A stretch of DNA of 64,000 nucleotides from Sesamum alatum (Eukaryota; Streptophyta; Magnoliopsida; Lamiales; Pedaliaceae), in contig JACGWO010000008.1 in NCBI GenBank assembly GCA_034509735.1, positions 18,115,864-18,179,863 of the forward strand. Direction: 5' to 3'. Shown here piece after piece: positions 1 to 10,834 of the stretch (its first letter is position 1; each line of letters opens with the position of its first letter). A program made the translations under genes and the position numbers. The notes below the pieces were generated by a model. It was given only the letters and a program-made list of their open reading frames with translations, did no database searches and was not told the origin of the DNA.

Positions 1-15
1 TCAACTGTTGCCCCC

Positions 16-110
16 CACGACTCGTGAGACAGGGAAACAGTGAGCGTTTTTCTTTGTTCACAATAATGGTGCAGCTTTCCTCTATTCCAAATGTGCCGTG
101 ACTCATGAGA
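16..110 (-). other. Leader palindrome pair (element D)
   Basis: The self-complementary 11-mer CACGACTCGTG lies at 16-26, with a decayed second copy near 97-110 (CGTGACTCATG). It is the counterpart of the paired motifs in the leaders of A, A2, B1 and B2. Its function is unknown. Confidence 0.55.
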
Positions 111-1102
111 CCACATCTTGGAAGCGGTAGCATCCTCACCACAATGCCGTGGATGGAAGGTTTAAATGGATCAAAATAATTTTGATCCAAGTCATTTGTA
201 GGCCTAATATTTTAACTTGGTCCTACCAAGTGAGAGTTCAAAATTATTGACCGAGACCTCATCACATTAATATTTTGCATGCATAAATATTCAATATTAT
301 AAAGCATTTAAATAAGTGCATCGGATGCAAGTAAACCTAGCATACCCCTGTTGGATTATCACGAGTCCAACCTATGCGATCCACTAAGCCCGCAGTTATT
401 CTATGGTCTGTCTAGGGTGGTCCTACACTATTACAACAAATTAACCTATTGTCATCCCAATGGGCCTTGTACTTTACTTGTTACGCCTTGATCACCTAGG
501 GCCTCCGTCCAACGTAGTCCTTTTTTTTTCTCCGTGGGCTTGCCTTATTATACATAAAATATAAAACTTCACCAAAGAATTCCTAACTACTCTCATTACA
601 AGAAAAATGGAATATATGGAAAATAAAAGGAAAAGAAGACAAGCCTTAACATCATGAGGCGAAAGTGGGAGATAATAGTCACAAAACAAGAGGCACGCAA
701 GCCCCACCCAAAATGAATTTAAAACCATACACAGGTCAATGCGCTTCATGATCATCACTTGTTAATACAATTAACAAAACACAACATAATTACATATCCA
801 ATATAATTATGCTCCAAATAATACAAATCATGTATTAAATAATGATATCCAATATCATTCCATAATATAAATAAATGCAGAAAAATACATGTTAAAAATA
901 CAACTAAAAAATGGATATTAGAAACCTCGTACAACCCATATACAATTTTTTTTTTGTTTGGAAACCATTTCCAAAATAATCTTAGGCAATTTAATTTTAG
1001 TAAAAAGCATTCTCAACTAAAATTAAACCAGCCATAAATCAAATAAAATATGCAGAATACCAAAAAATCCAATTTTTTGGAAAAACAATGAAAAAATGGC
1101 CA

Positions 1103-1270
1103 AGCCGTTCAGCCGTGCCTGCCGGCCGCGTAGCAGGCCCTGAGAGCGCGTTGGCACGCCCAGCGTGCGTGGCTGGCAGCGTCCGCGTGCGCAGACATCC
1201 AACGCCCGCCGACGACCAGCGCGGGCGCCATGCCTGCCCGCGGCAACAGACAGCCTGCTGCCAATCGACA
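1103..1270 (-). repeat. GC-rich island in the leader of element D
   Basis: This short block is extremely GC-rich inside AT-rich leader sequence and ends in a run of CTG triplets. Open frames on both strands here follow from the lack of A/T-rich stop codons and are not taken as genes. The island sits in the same relative position as those in elements A, A2, B1 and B2. Confidence 0.7.
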
Positions 1271-1530
1271 GCGGTTGCTGCTGCTGCTGCAATTTTTTTA
1301 TTATTATTATTCTGCACATAAAAAACTAAAATAAATACCTAGATTTCAGAAAATCCAATTTTCTAAAATCATCCAAATATCCATGATTAATCCACATAAT
1401 TAAACATGCTAATTTCAACAAATAACAATGAAAATTAAAAGCAATAAACACATACTTTTAAAGTCAATCTAAACACGTTGAACATGCTTGCACATGTAAA
1501 ACATGCTATCCATAGCTATATACACCGATC

Positions 1531-1546
1531 CGGGCTCTGATACCAC
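1531..1546 (-). other. tRNA primer-binding site, element D
   Basis: The reverse complement reads GTGGTATCAGAGCCCG, matching the usual plant copia site for the 3' end of initiator-methionine tRNA. It starts two bases from the LTR edge at 1548. Confidence 0.9.
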
Positions 1547-1547
1547 T

Positions 1548-3696
1548 TGAAGGAAAGTGGATCGGCCCAGGAACGCAGTGGAAGCGCGGTGGAGATAAAA
1601 ATATGCAGAATAAAAGAATTTAAATCACGTCCAAAGCGTGTGCCCTTGAAGTTTCCCGGCTTTGGAATAAAAGGAGAGAAACAAGAACATAAATGTAAAA
1701 TATCTTTCTCTATTTTCTACTCCGATCAGCTACACGTGTTGATCTCCTCCCGACGTTCATCCACGCGAGGCCTCAATGTAGAGACCCTCTAACATAGTCC
1801 ACACCACACCCGGAGAGATCTCATTTTTCTTGCTAGATAAAAACGGATCTAGAGGATGAAATCAAAGAACGGATTGCACTTTTAAATTAGTGTTCCTTCT
1901 TGATCTTACTTTGTTCTTCAATTGATTCTGGATCAATAAAACAGTAAAAAGGGTTTAGAGAGTAGAGAGAGAGAGGCCAAAATTGGCTTGAGAGAGTGTG
2001 TAGAGAGGGTTATTCTTTTTCCTAGAAAAAAATGAAGAATAAAATTCTTGTCCTTCATGATAGTATATACACATATATATACTTTTTTCACGTGATTATT
2101 GGAATGTGTCTAGTTTCATGCAAGGATGTCAAGATGCATTCCAATCAATCCCATGAATCATCAATCAAGCCTACCATTTCATAAGGTATGATTTAATCAT
2201 ACCAAGTAAAAGAGGCTTGATTGGAATTGATTTGTCTCTTTCCAAAAGAGACAAGTCAACTCGTCATCAAAAGGCCTTCATGGCTGATTTTAGCACTTCC
2301 AAAAGAAGTAATTTTCGGCCATCCCCTTTTCAAAGGAGTCCAACTTCTTCTAATTCCAAAAGTGGAATTAACACCTCTCTTGGGCCATGATTTAATGGAC
2401 CAAATTTTATTGTAATCCAATTACAATAAGCCAAGAATTAAATGCTATTTAATTCATGGTCCAATTAAATAATTCTCATTAATCTTTTAATTCAATTAAA
2501 AGATCCAAGCTTCGATTCTCTACTTAATTGATAGATCCCATTTACCGATAAAACGAGGCCTCCATACAATATCGGCCCGTCCATCCAATGGACAATCCCA
2601 TAAGTAATCCAATTACTTATCATCCTCTGAAATTGACGACAAGTCAATTCCTTCACCTCCTCGGTGATTTGTGTATGACCCTTTAGGTTCACCCTCAGTT
2701 AGAGTTGGGCCTGTGTCCAACAAGAGCCCGTCACCATGGGTGGCTGTCTAGTAACGGTCCATGTCACTAGAGACTAGGTGAATGTTGGCGTGAACATTTA
2801 GCGCCGATTTCGTACGTGTATGGTCCTACTGTCGACCGTCTCTCGGTCTTATTCTAGGGTATGGAATTGGGCGTCGGTTCTCATCCTCGACTAGGTTCTA
2901 TGCTTAATACTCAAAACGCGTTTACTCTATCGATCGACGTAGGAAACCCTTTTCTACTCAATCAATTGCTATGGCCATAGACTTTCAAAGTCTAAACCAT
3001 CTCAGAGCGCATAGGAGACAACACCATCATATATTGACGGGGGACAGATCCTATCTTGGAATCCGCCGTCCTCACTGCATACTTCGGTTGCACTGGACAA
3101 GCCTTATAATGACAATCTTACAGAATGATCACCTCTCGACAGATCTAAGATACAGTCTTCGTATGCACGTGACTGCCATGATTCCTCAAGTTCGAGGACT
3201 AATCCAGTACTATCGGTACCGGGAATTCCAATTATAGCCACGAAGCTGCCAAAGCTTCCATATGATGATTCCCACGAGTCATTTCAGTCAGTTGACCACC
3301 TTGTCAACTAACCCACTAAATTTGCATAGACGACCTTCGTCTGTCGCCGATGAAACTCGGCACTCACCCAGTGAATGCAATACTTAGTGCAAATCTGAAT
3401 AGGACACTCGATGCCCAGTCTCGAGGTCCTCGACTCGAACATTTCAGACCAACCCTCAGAAGTTGGTTTCATAGCCACCATCCAATGCGCAACCCAACTA
3501 CATGGGTTGTCCAATAGGTCTTTGGGCATTTGTTATGACATTGAAACGCCGTTCAACGTTAGTAGTAAGCACAACAAACACAATGCCAGTGATGAATACT
3601 TACTCTATTCATCAAAATAATATTGTATTTATAAAGATTGTTGAATAATTCACAAAACTGCCAATCCAATTGGCTTTCTGGTCACCTGTTCTAACA
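1548..3696 (-). repeat. 5' LTR of copia element D (2149 bp)
   Basis: On the minus strand the LTR starts TGTTAGAACAGGTGACC and ends in CTTCCTTCA, giving TG...CA termini. It carries the U3 hairpins shared with family B (the GTTGACTTGTCTC stem near 2230-2265 and a GGTATGAT/ATCATACC palindrome near 2185-2203). It also has a TATA-rich stretch near 2065-2085 and a diverged copy of the block around 2750-2785 that is shared by all LTR families here. Family D is related to B but distinct near its 3' end. Confidence 0.85.
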
Positions 3697-4261
3697 AATT
3701 ATACCTCATAGTCATCCCATCAATATTTTCCTTAATTGATGATTTTTATTAATGTTGATGTTGAGAATCAGTTAAATTATTAATTAAGTTTTGTTAAACC
3801 AAATCTTACCATAACATTTGTCCCACCGCCCCCCCACCCACCCACCCAAACTACCAATGCTTCTTTCTTAGGTGTCTACTAGTATTCACCTATCGAATAG
3901 GAAATGTACTCTTTGCTTTTCGAAATCCTCTTCCAATTTGTTGTTAAGATTGTTATCGATTTTATTTCCTGCCTTTTTTTCACGTCTGAATTATGTATGT
4001 TGGGGATAGAAGGGAAATAACAAAAGGGAGGAATAAGATCTTCTACATGGTTTTAGGAAGTCTGCTTAGCCAGGTAGCCGATTAAGGTGTCTCTCGCCTT
4101 AGATAGGCTGGTCGGGATAAGTCTTTGTCGGCTTAATCGGGGTAGAGGATCTTCTCATCCTCACTTGCCTGGTCTGTCTCATGCCTTCTACCTCATGATT
4201 ATTAAGGACAATATATTCACTTTAGAGGCCATTGAATGAAGCTATCTGTAGAGGACAATAT
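3697..4261. other. Unassigned intergenic DNA
   Basis: I see no supported gene here. There is a C-rich simple stretch near 3828-3850 (CCCCACCCACCCACCC). The right edge is where similarity to copia reverse transcriptase begins (about 4262). Confidence 0.5.
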
Positions 4262-4956
4262 GGGGAACTCAAAACGAGGATTCCTTCCAATGAGGCATGG
4301 AATTAAGTTATCCAAAAAGCAGTCTCCTAAGACTGATGAGGAGCTTAAAAGGATGTTGGACATCCCCTATGCTTCAGCCGTAGTGCAGTCAAGACTATCC
4401 TGAAGTACCTAAAAGGACTAAGGACATGTTATTGATCTACGGCAGTGGAGAGTTGATACTGGAAGGCTATAGCGACGCTAGCTTCCAGTCGGATGACGAT
4501 GATGCCAAGTCTCAGTCTGGTTATGTGTTCAGACTTAATGGTGGCGTGGTTACTTGGAAGGGTTCCAAGTAGGCTACCACGGCGGACTCCACCATAGAGT
4601 TTTGAATACATAGCGGCTTTGGAAGCTGCTAAGGAGTGGTTTTGGTTGATGAGCTACATTCAAGGGTTGGATGTAGTACCTAGCATTGCTAAGCCTGTAA
4701 TTATCTTTTATGATAACAACGGGGCAATAGCGCTAGCAAAGGAACCGAGATCTCATCACGATCCAAGCATATTCTTAGACGCTACCATCTACGTAGAGAG
4801 TTGGATAGCAGGAGTGACGTTCGGTTGGACCGAGTCAGCTCCGCAGAAAACATAGCAGATCCACTTGCTAAGCCCATGTCGCACGTTGCCCATACTCACC
4901 ATCTGAATAAGAGGTTCGAGGTCAATGGGTGATTGGCTTTAGGTCAAGTGGGAGAT
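4262..4956 (+). pseudogene. Copia RT/RNase H 3' fragment
   Basis: This is the last part of a copia pol gene: the end of reverse transcriptase and RNase H, closely related to 60670-61460 of element B1. Recognisable pieces are the GFLPMRHGIKLSKKQSPKT segment, the [20 protein letters not shown] region (here with changes) and the RNase H segment with [18 protein letters not shown]. It is broken by an internal loss near 4380, several frame changes and in-frame stops such as the one near 4570. Everything upstream (gag, protease, integrase, most of RT) is missing. The segment leads directly into a polypurine tract at 4941-4956 (AGGTCAAGTGGGAGAT) and a 3' LTR. Confidence 0.85.
4941..4956 (+). other. 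Polypurine tract
   Basis: AGGTCAAGTGGGAGAT lies directly before the LTR. It is the plus-strand priming site and is the same as those of B2 and A (on the minus strand). Confidence 0.85.
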
Positions 4957-7196
4957 TGTTGAAATAGGTGACCAGAAAAGCCAATAGGTTTGGCAATTTG
5001 TAACCTATCCGACAACTTGATGTGAATGTAATATTATTATGTGATGAATAAAGTGAGTGTTCGTCACTATTGGTACCGACTTTGTTGTGCTCACTTTACA
5101 TTTGTTAAAACGGCGTTTAACTTATATGACAACAAACCCACAGACCATGGATAACAACTCGTGCAGTTGGGCCACGCATTGGATGGTGGTCATGAAACCA
5201 ACTGATTAAGAGTTGGGTCTGAAACGTTCCAAGTCGAGGACCTCGAGACAGGGCATCGAGAGTCCTATTGAGACTTGCGTCAAGAGTCGTGTTCATTGGA
5301 TGAGTGCCGTGTTTCATCGGCGACAGGCGTGGGACGCCTACACGATCTTGATGGGTTGGTCGACTGGGGTTGAGCCGACTGGACTGACTCGCGGGGATCA
5401 TCATATGGAAGCCTTGGAGGCTTGGTCGGTATGATTGGTTTTCCCCGGTTCCGATAGTACGGGAGTAATCCTCAGACTTGACGAATCATGGCAGTAGCGT
5501 GCACAGGACGGCTGTATCTTGGATCTGGCGAGAGGTAATCATTCTGTAAGATGATTATCATAATCCTTGTCCAGTGCAGTCGGAATGTGTAGCGAGGACG
5601 GTGGATTCCAGGAAGAGGATCCGTCCCCTGTCAGTATGTGACAGAGGTATCTCCTATGCACTCGGAGACACGTTCATGCTGTTTGAAGCTGTGGCCACAG
5701 TGGTTGGTCGAATAGGGAATGGTTTCCTGTGTCGACGCAATGAAGCATACGTGGTCTCGAGTATTAAGCATAGATGCCCAGTCAAGGATGGGAACCGACG
5801 CCCAATTCCATACCCTAGACTAAGGACGGGAGACGGTAGACGGAAGGATCGTACCCGTACGGAATCGGCGCCTAAATGTTCACGCCAATTCACCTAGTCT
5901 CTAGTGCCATGGACCGTTGCTAGACGGCCACCCATGGTAACGGGCCCTTGTGGGACACGGGCCCTAGTCTAGCTGAGGGTGAACCTAAAGGGTCACACAC
6001 AAATCACCGAGGAGGTTCAGAGATCGACTTGGAGTCAATCTCGAAGGATAAAATAAGTAATTGGATTACTTATGGGAAAGTCCATTGGATGGACGGGCCG
6101 ATATTGTATCGGGCTTTCGTTTAATCGGTAAATTGGATTTTCGATTAAATATAGAAAGTTGAGACGTTGAGACGTTGGATCTTTTAATTGGATTGAAAGA
6201 TCAACGGGAATAATTTAAATGGACATTAAATTGGATTTAATGTTGGGTTCGTCGTAATTGGATTACGATAAAACTCGGTCCGTTAAATTATACCCGAGAG
6301 GAGAAATAATTCTTAATTTGGAATGGGAAGAAGTTGGACTTCTTCCCTTAATTAAACATGGCCGACATGCTCCCTTGGAGGCAGCAAAATCAGCCATGTT
6401 TCATGCTAGGTGGTATGTTGACTTATCTCTTTTGGGAAGAGACAAATCAACTCCAATCAAGCTCTTCCCTTTTGGTATGATTTGATCATACCATATATTT
6501 TTGGTATGCTTGATTGAAGAATTGATGGTGATTGATTGGAATGAATCTAGACATCCTTGGATGAACCTAGACACATTCTAATAATCACATTAATTATGTA
6601 TATATATATATATATATGAGAATATACAACACCAAGCATGATTGATTCATTATTCATCTTTTTCTAGGAAAAAGAGAAGACAAAAATCCTCTCCTCTCTC
6701 TCAAAATTTCGTGCTCCCTCCCTCTCTTACACTTGTGTTCTTCACTTGATTTTGAATCAAGAAGAAGAACAAAGTAAGTTTAAGAGAACACTAATTCATA
6801 GTGTTCTTCTCTTAAACCGATTCCTTCCTAAACCCGTTCTTTTCTAGCAAGAAGAACGTGTGTTTCTTCCGGTGTGGTGTGGATCACCTTTGGAGAATCC
6901 ATACGTTTGGATTTCGTGAGCATTCCGGGGAAGGAACAACGCTAGTAGCCGGGAGCATACGCTAAACAATCAAAGGTAACGGTTTATTACGCTTTGATTG
7001 ATTTCATTTGTATATCTATGCCCTATGTGTTTAAATATATGTTTTAATAATTACACATCCTACATCGAACGCCCGGTTGAGCACCCAAGGGTACACCCCT
7101 TGGGATTCGCGTATTTTGAATTTGATTTAAATCTACGCACTTTCCTCGCTTTTCTCGCTTCCGCTCGTGCTCCCGGGCGGATCCGCTTGTCCATCA
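4957..7196 (+). repeat. 3' LTR of truncated B-family copia element (2240 bp)
   Basis: Its length equals the 5' LTR of element B2. It begins TGTTGAAATAGGTGACC directly after the polypurine tract and ends CTTGTCCATCA. Seen inside it are U3 hairpins at 6417-6451 and 6474-6492, a TATA run at about 6597-6617 and the end block with CGAACGCCCGGTTGAG near 7066. A 107-codon open frame (5574-5897) recurs in other B LTRs but looks neutral. No matching left flank survives, so no target duplication can be shown. Confidence 0.88.
6417..6492 (+). promoter_or_regulatory. Two U3 inverted repeats upstream of the TATA run
   Basis: Hairpin 1 (6417-6451) pairs GTTGA...CTCTTTT with its complement ending AATCAAC. 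Hairpin 2 (6474-6492) is GGTATGAT-TTG-ATCATACC. Both lie roughly 105-180 bases upstream of the TATA stretch and recur in every B-family and D-family LTR in the window. A promoter role is inferred from position only. Confidence 0.5.
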
Positions 7197-8975
7197 CATA
7201 GGATTTGAAAGAAAAAGGAGATGAAAAACGTAAAAAGGAGACCTACCAATTCGTCGTTTTTGTCTTCTAACCGGTACTCGCGTTGTTCCCTGATTTGCAC
7301 CAAAATCTCGTATGTGAGATCCTCTAAATCGTGACACGCAATCCGCCCACGTATCTTGTACGTCGTGCTAGAGAACGAACAAGTGTATTTTATTTCGAGA
7401 GGACGGATCAATCACACATTATTACTTAACGGGATTAATCCTCCTTTTGTTCAATTGTTAACACAAAAGAACAAGGAATAATCTTGGAGAGTGAGAGGAG
7501 AGAGTGGCGGATGAGAGGAGAGGAAGACGAGAGTGTGTGTTGGAGTTTCATCATTTCTCTTATGGTGAGGGGCTAGGACTATATATAGAGGAGGAGTTTA
7601 ATCCTCTTTCAAACTCCAACTCTAGAAGACTAATTTGACTAGGATTTTGACCTAGTCAAAGTAGTAATTTGACCTAGTCAAATTAATCCTAGCCATCCAT
7701 CTCTCCTTTTAATCTCAACCATTAATTTAATTTAATGGAATATTTAAAATCATTTTAAATATTCCAAGGGCAATAAATAAATACAATAAATATAAATATT
7801 TATTCTAAGCCCATTAAATTAATTTTCTAATAAATCTAATTAATTAGATAAATCCCTTTTATCTAATAAAAAAAATTAATTTTTTCCAAGAAAATTAAGG
7901 ACCCGATTAAATCCAATTTAATCATTCCATTTCTCCAAATATTTAATTCTAAATTAAATACTTAATGTGTGCAGATTGTGTGTGACTCTTTAGGTTCACC
8001 TTTCAGCTAGACTTGGTCGGATTCCTAGAATCCGCCCGTTACCATGGGTGGTCATCTAGCAACGGTCCATGGCACTAGAGACTAGGTGAAATTACGGGGA
8101 TGAAGATTTAGGCTCAAACAGTACACTCGTCCTTCCGTCTACGGTCTCACCATTTAGGGTCTAGGGCACGAAAAATGCAGGTACTCATTTTGGACCTAAG
8201 TGTCGGTCTGTCCTTACTAAACGCCGCAAGGGAAACCTTCCCTTCTATTCAGTTACTGTAGCCACAGATTTTAGGGACAAGACACAGAGCATTTGTGAGA
8301 CTCAACTGTCAATGCCTTTTGATAGGAGACAGATCCTTTCTTGGAAACTACTGTCACTCTGTATACCGGAGCTGCACTAGACATGGCTTATGACTACTCC
8401 AGTGCTTCTTGGCAATCTCTCACCATATCTAAGATACAACCCTGGTATACAGGTAAACTCAGTAGTTCCTCAAGTCAGAGGACTTGACCTGTACTGTTGG
8501 AATCGGGAACACACGTTATACCTAGCCGACCATACTCAAGGTCCTCCGTAAGACGGTTCCCGCGAGTCACCTCAGTCAGCTGCTCCCCAGCAGGCTAACC
8601 CACTAACACTGCTTAGACGACCTTCGTCACCCGTCGATGAAATACGACAGCAGATGCTTAGTGCAAATCTCAAGGGGAATCTCGGTACCCATTTTCGAGA
8701 TTCCTTGACTTGGAGATTTTCGGATTGATTCGGCAAGACTGATTTCATGGACCTACCTCCAAGCATAGTCCCAGTCCCCGAAATACGTTTTGAGTCCGTG
8801 GGCTTTGTTTCCGTAGTTAAAAGATATATAAAGCAGATAAAGTGATCACAAACAAAGTAATGCACAATGAATATCACTTTTTTATTCATTAATAATTTAT
8901 CGAATCGTTGAAATTGTTTAGACATAGGTTACATTTTGCCTGCCAAGATTGGCTACATGATCACCTATTCTAACA
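7197..8975 (-). repeat. A-family copia LTR, truncated
   Basis: The segment aligns with A-family LTRs from just after their GGCCATAGAG region to the terminal CTATTCTAACA, so about 190 bases of the R-U5 end are missing. It contains the GTCAA/TTGAC cluster near 7626-7685 and a TATATAGAGG promoter stretch near 7580-7592. It abuts the end of the B LTR on the left without a gap. On the right it is joined to interior B LTR sequence (CTAACTATTCC). The likely history is serial insertion with loss of flanks. Confidence 0.8.
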
Positions 8976-10345
8976 CTAACTATTCCAAAATAGGAATTAT
9001 TTCTCCTCTCGGGTAAAATTTAACGGACCGGGTTTTCTCGTAATCCAATTACGACGAACCCAACATTAAATCCAATTTAATGTCCATTTAAATTATTCCC
9101 ATTGATCTTTTAATCTAATTAAAAGATTCAACGTCTCAACATCTCAACTTTCCATATTTAATCGAAAATCCAATTTCCCGATTAAATGAAGGCCCGATAC
9201 AATATCGGCCCGTCCATCCGATGGACTTTCCCTTAAGTAATCCAATTACTTATTTATCCTGCGAGATTAACTCCAAGTCAATCTTTTAACCTCCTTGGTG
9301 ATTTGTGTGTGACCCTTTAGGTTCACCCTCAGCTAGACATGGGCCCGTGTCCCACAAGGGCCCATTACCATGGGTGGCTGTCTAGCAACGGTCCACGGCA
9401 CTAGAGATTAGGTGAATTGGCGTGAACATTTAGGCACCGATTCCGTACGGGTATGACCCTTCCGTCTACCGTCTCCCGGCCTCAGTCTAGGGTATGGAAT
9501 TCGGGTCGGTTCCCATCCTTGACTAGGCATCTGTGTTTAATACTCGACCACATATGCTTCATTGCGTCGACACAGGAAACCATTCCCTCTTCGACCAACC
9601 ACCGTGGCCACAGCTTTAAACAGCATGAACGTGTCTCCAAGTGCATAGGAGATACCTCTGTCACATATTGACAGGGGAAGGATCCTCTTCTTGGAATCCA
9701 CCGTCCTCGCTACACATTCCGACTACACTGGACAAGGCTTATGATGATCATCTTACAGAATGATCACCTCTCACCAGATCCAAGATACAACCGTCCTGTG
9801 CACGCGACTGCCATGATTCCTCAAGTCTGAGGATTACTCCCGTACTATCGGAACCGGGGAAAACCAATCATAACGACCAAGCGTCCAAGGCTTCCACATG
9901 ATGATCCTCGCGAGTCAGTCCAGTCGGCTCGACCCCAGTCGACCAACCCATCAAGATCGTGTAGGCGTCCCACGCCTGTTGCCAATGAAAAACGACACTC
10001 ATCCAATGAACACGACTTTTGACGCAAGTCTCAATAGGACTCTCGATGCCTTGTCTCGAGGTCCTCGACTTGGAACGTTGCAGACCCAACTCTTAATCAG
10101 TTGGTTTCATGACCACCATCCAATGCATGGCCCAACTACACGAGTTGTTATCCATGGTCTGTGGGCTTTATTGCGATATAAGTTAAACACCGTTTTAACA
10201 AATGTGAAATGAGCGCAACAAAGTAAGCACCAGAAATGACGAATACTCATTTTATTCATCACATAATAATATTACATTTACATCGAGTTGTATAATAGGT
10301 TACAAATCGCCAAACCTATTGGCTTTCTGGTCACCTATTCTAACA
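8976..10345 (-). repeat. B-family copia LTR, partial
   Basis: Only the U3-proximal 1.37 kb of a minus-oriented B LTR is present, corresponding to about 16.0-17.37 kb of the solo LTR. It ends in CACCTATTCTAACA at 10345. The R-U5 half is absent, having been displaced or deleted at the junction with the A-family LTR at 8975/8976. Confidence 0.82.
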
Positions 10346-10369
10346 CTGTGCAGTGATTAGCCGCCTAAC

Positions 10370-10825
10370 AAGGAAATAACACTTTTCGTCCTATAATTTA
10401 AGGTCTTCCCACTTTTGATCTCATTGATTACGGGATTCTTACTTTTGGTCCCGTAACTTCTAAAAAGTCGCATTTTTGGCGTCATGCCATCTTTCCGTTA
10501 AACTTTTTAACGGAAAACACCACGTATTTAGTACGTGGCTATTTGGGCCTTTGCACTTTTGGTCTCATATGTTATGGGATTCTCACTTCAGGTCCATATA
10601 TTATGAAATTTTCACTTTTGGTCGCATAACTTCGAAAAAGTAACATTTTTAGTCCCATGCACTTAACGGCCACATGACACTTCTCGTTAAATATCTAAAG
10701 AGAAGTGTCATGGGATCGAAAGTGCTACTTTTTGAAGGTTACAGGGCCAAAAGTGAGAATCCTGTTTTCAATGGACCAAAAGTGAAAATGCCCTAAGTTA
10801 TGGGATGAAAAATAGTATTTCCCCG
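10370..10825. mobile_element. Fold-back Mutator-like MITE with 9-bp target duplication
   Basis: The two halves are long imperfect inverted repeats: the left arm begins GGAAATAACACTTTTCGTCC and the right arm, inverted, begins GGAAATACTATTTTTCATCC. A perfect central stem GACACTTCTC/GAGAAGTGTC lies near 10676-10709. The 9-base repeat CCGCCTAAC flanks the element at 10361-10369 and 10826-10834. A 9-bp duplication with long terminal inverted repeats points to the Mutator superfamily. There is no coding capacity. Confidence 0.75.
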
Positions 10826-10834
10826 CCGCCTAAC

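Larger units (their letters stand above)
1..3696 (-). mobile_element. Copia element D, 5' portion (runs off left edge)
   Basis: This is the 5' LTR plus about 1.5 kb of untranslated leader of a minus-strand Ty1/copia retrotransposon. Its gag-pol lies beyond the left edge of the window. Orientation follows from the primer-binding site next to the LTR at 1531-1546 and from collinearity of the leader with that of element A (25625-27668). By that alignment position 1 corresponds to about 26.0 kb, so gag should start roughly 370 bases to the left. The five bases after the LTR (3697-3701, AATTA) would be the target duplication, but the partner cannot be seen. Confidence 0.85.

Noticed and set aside
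1531..1546. tRNA-like GGTATCAGAGC sequences read as tRNA genes
   Set aside because: Only the short complement to a tRNA 3' end is present, always next to an LTR; these are primer-binding sites.
9898..10212. 104-codon frame recurring in B LTRs (also 55091, 56878 reversed)
   Set aside because: It is within LTR U3 sequence, overlaps frames on the other strand and shows no domain. It is inherited with the repeat and not evidence of a gene.
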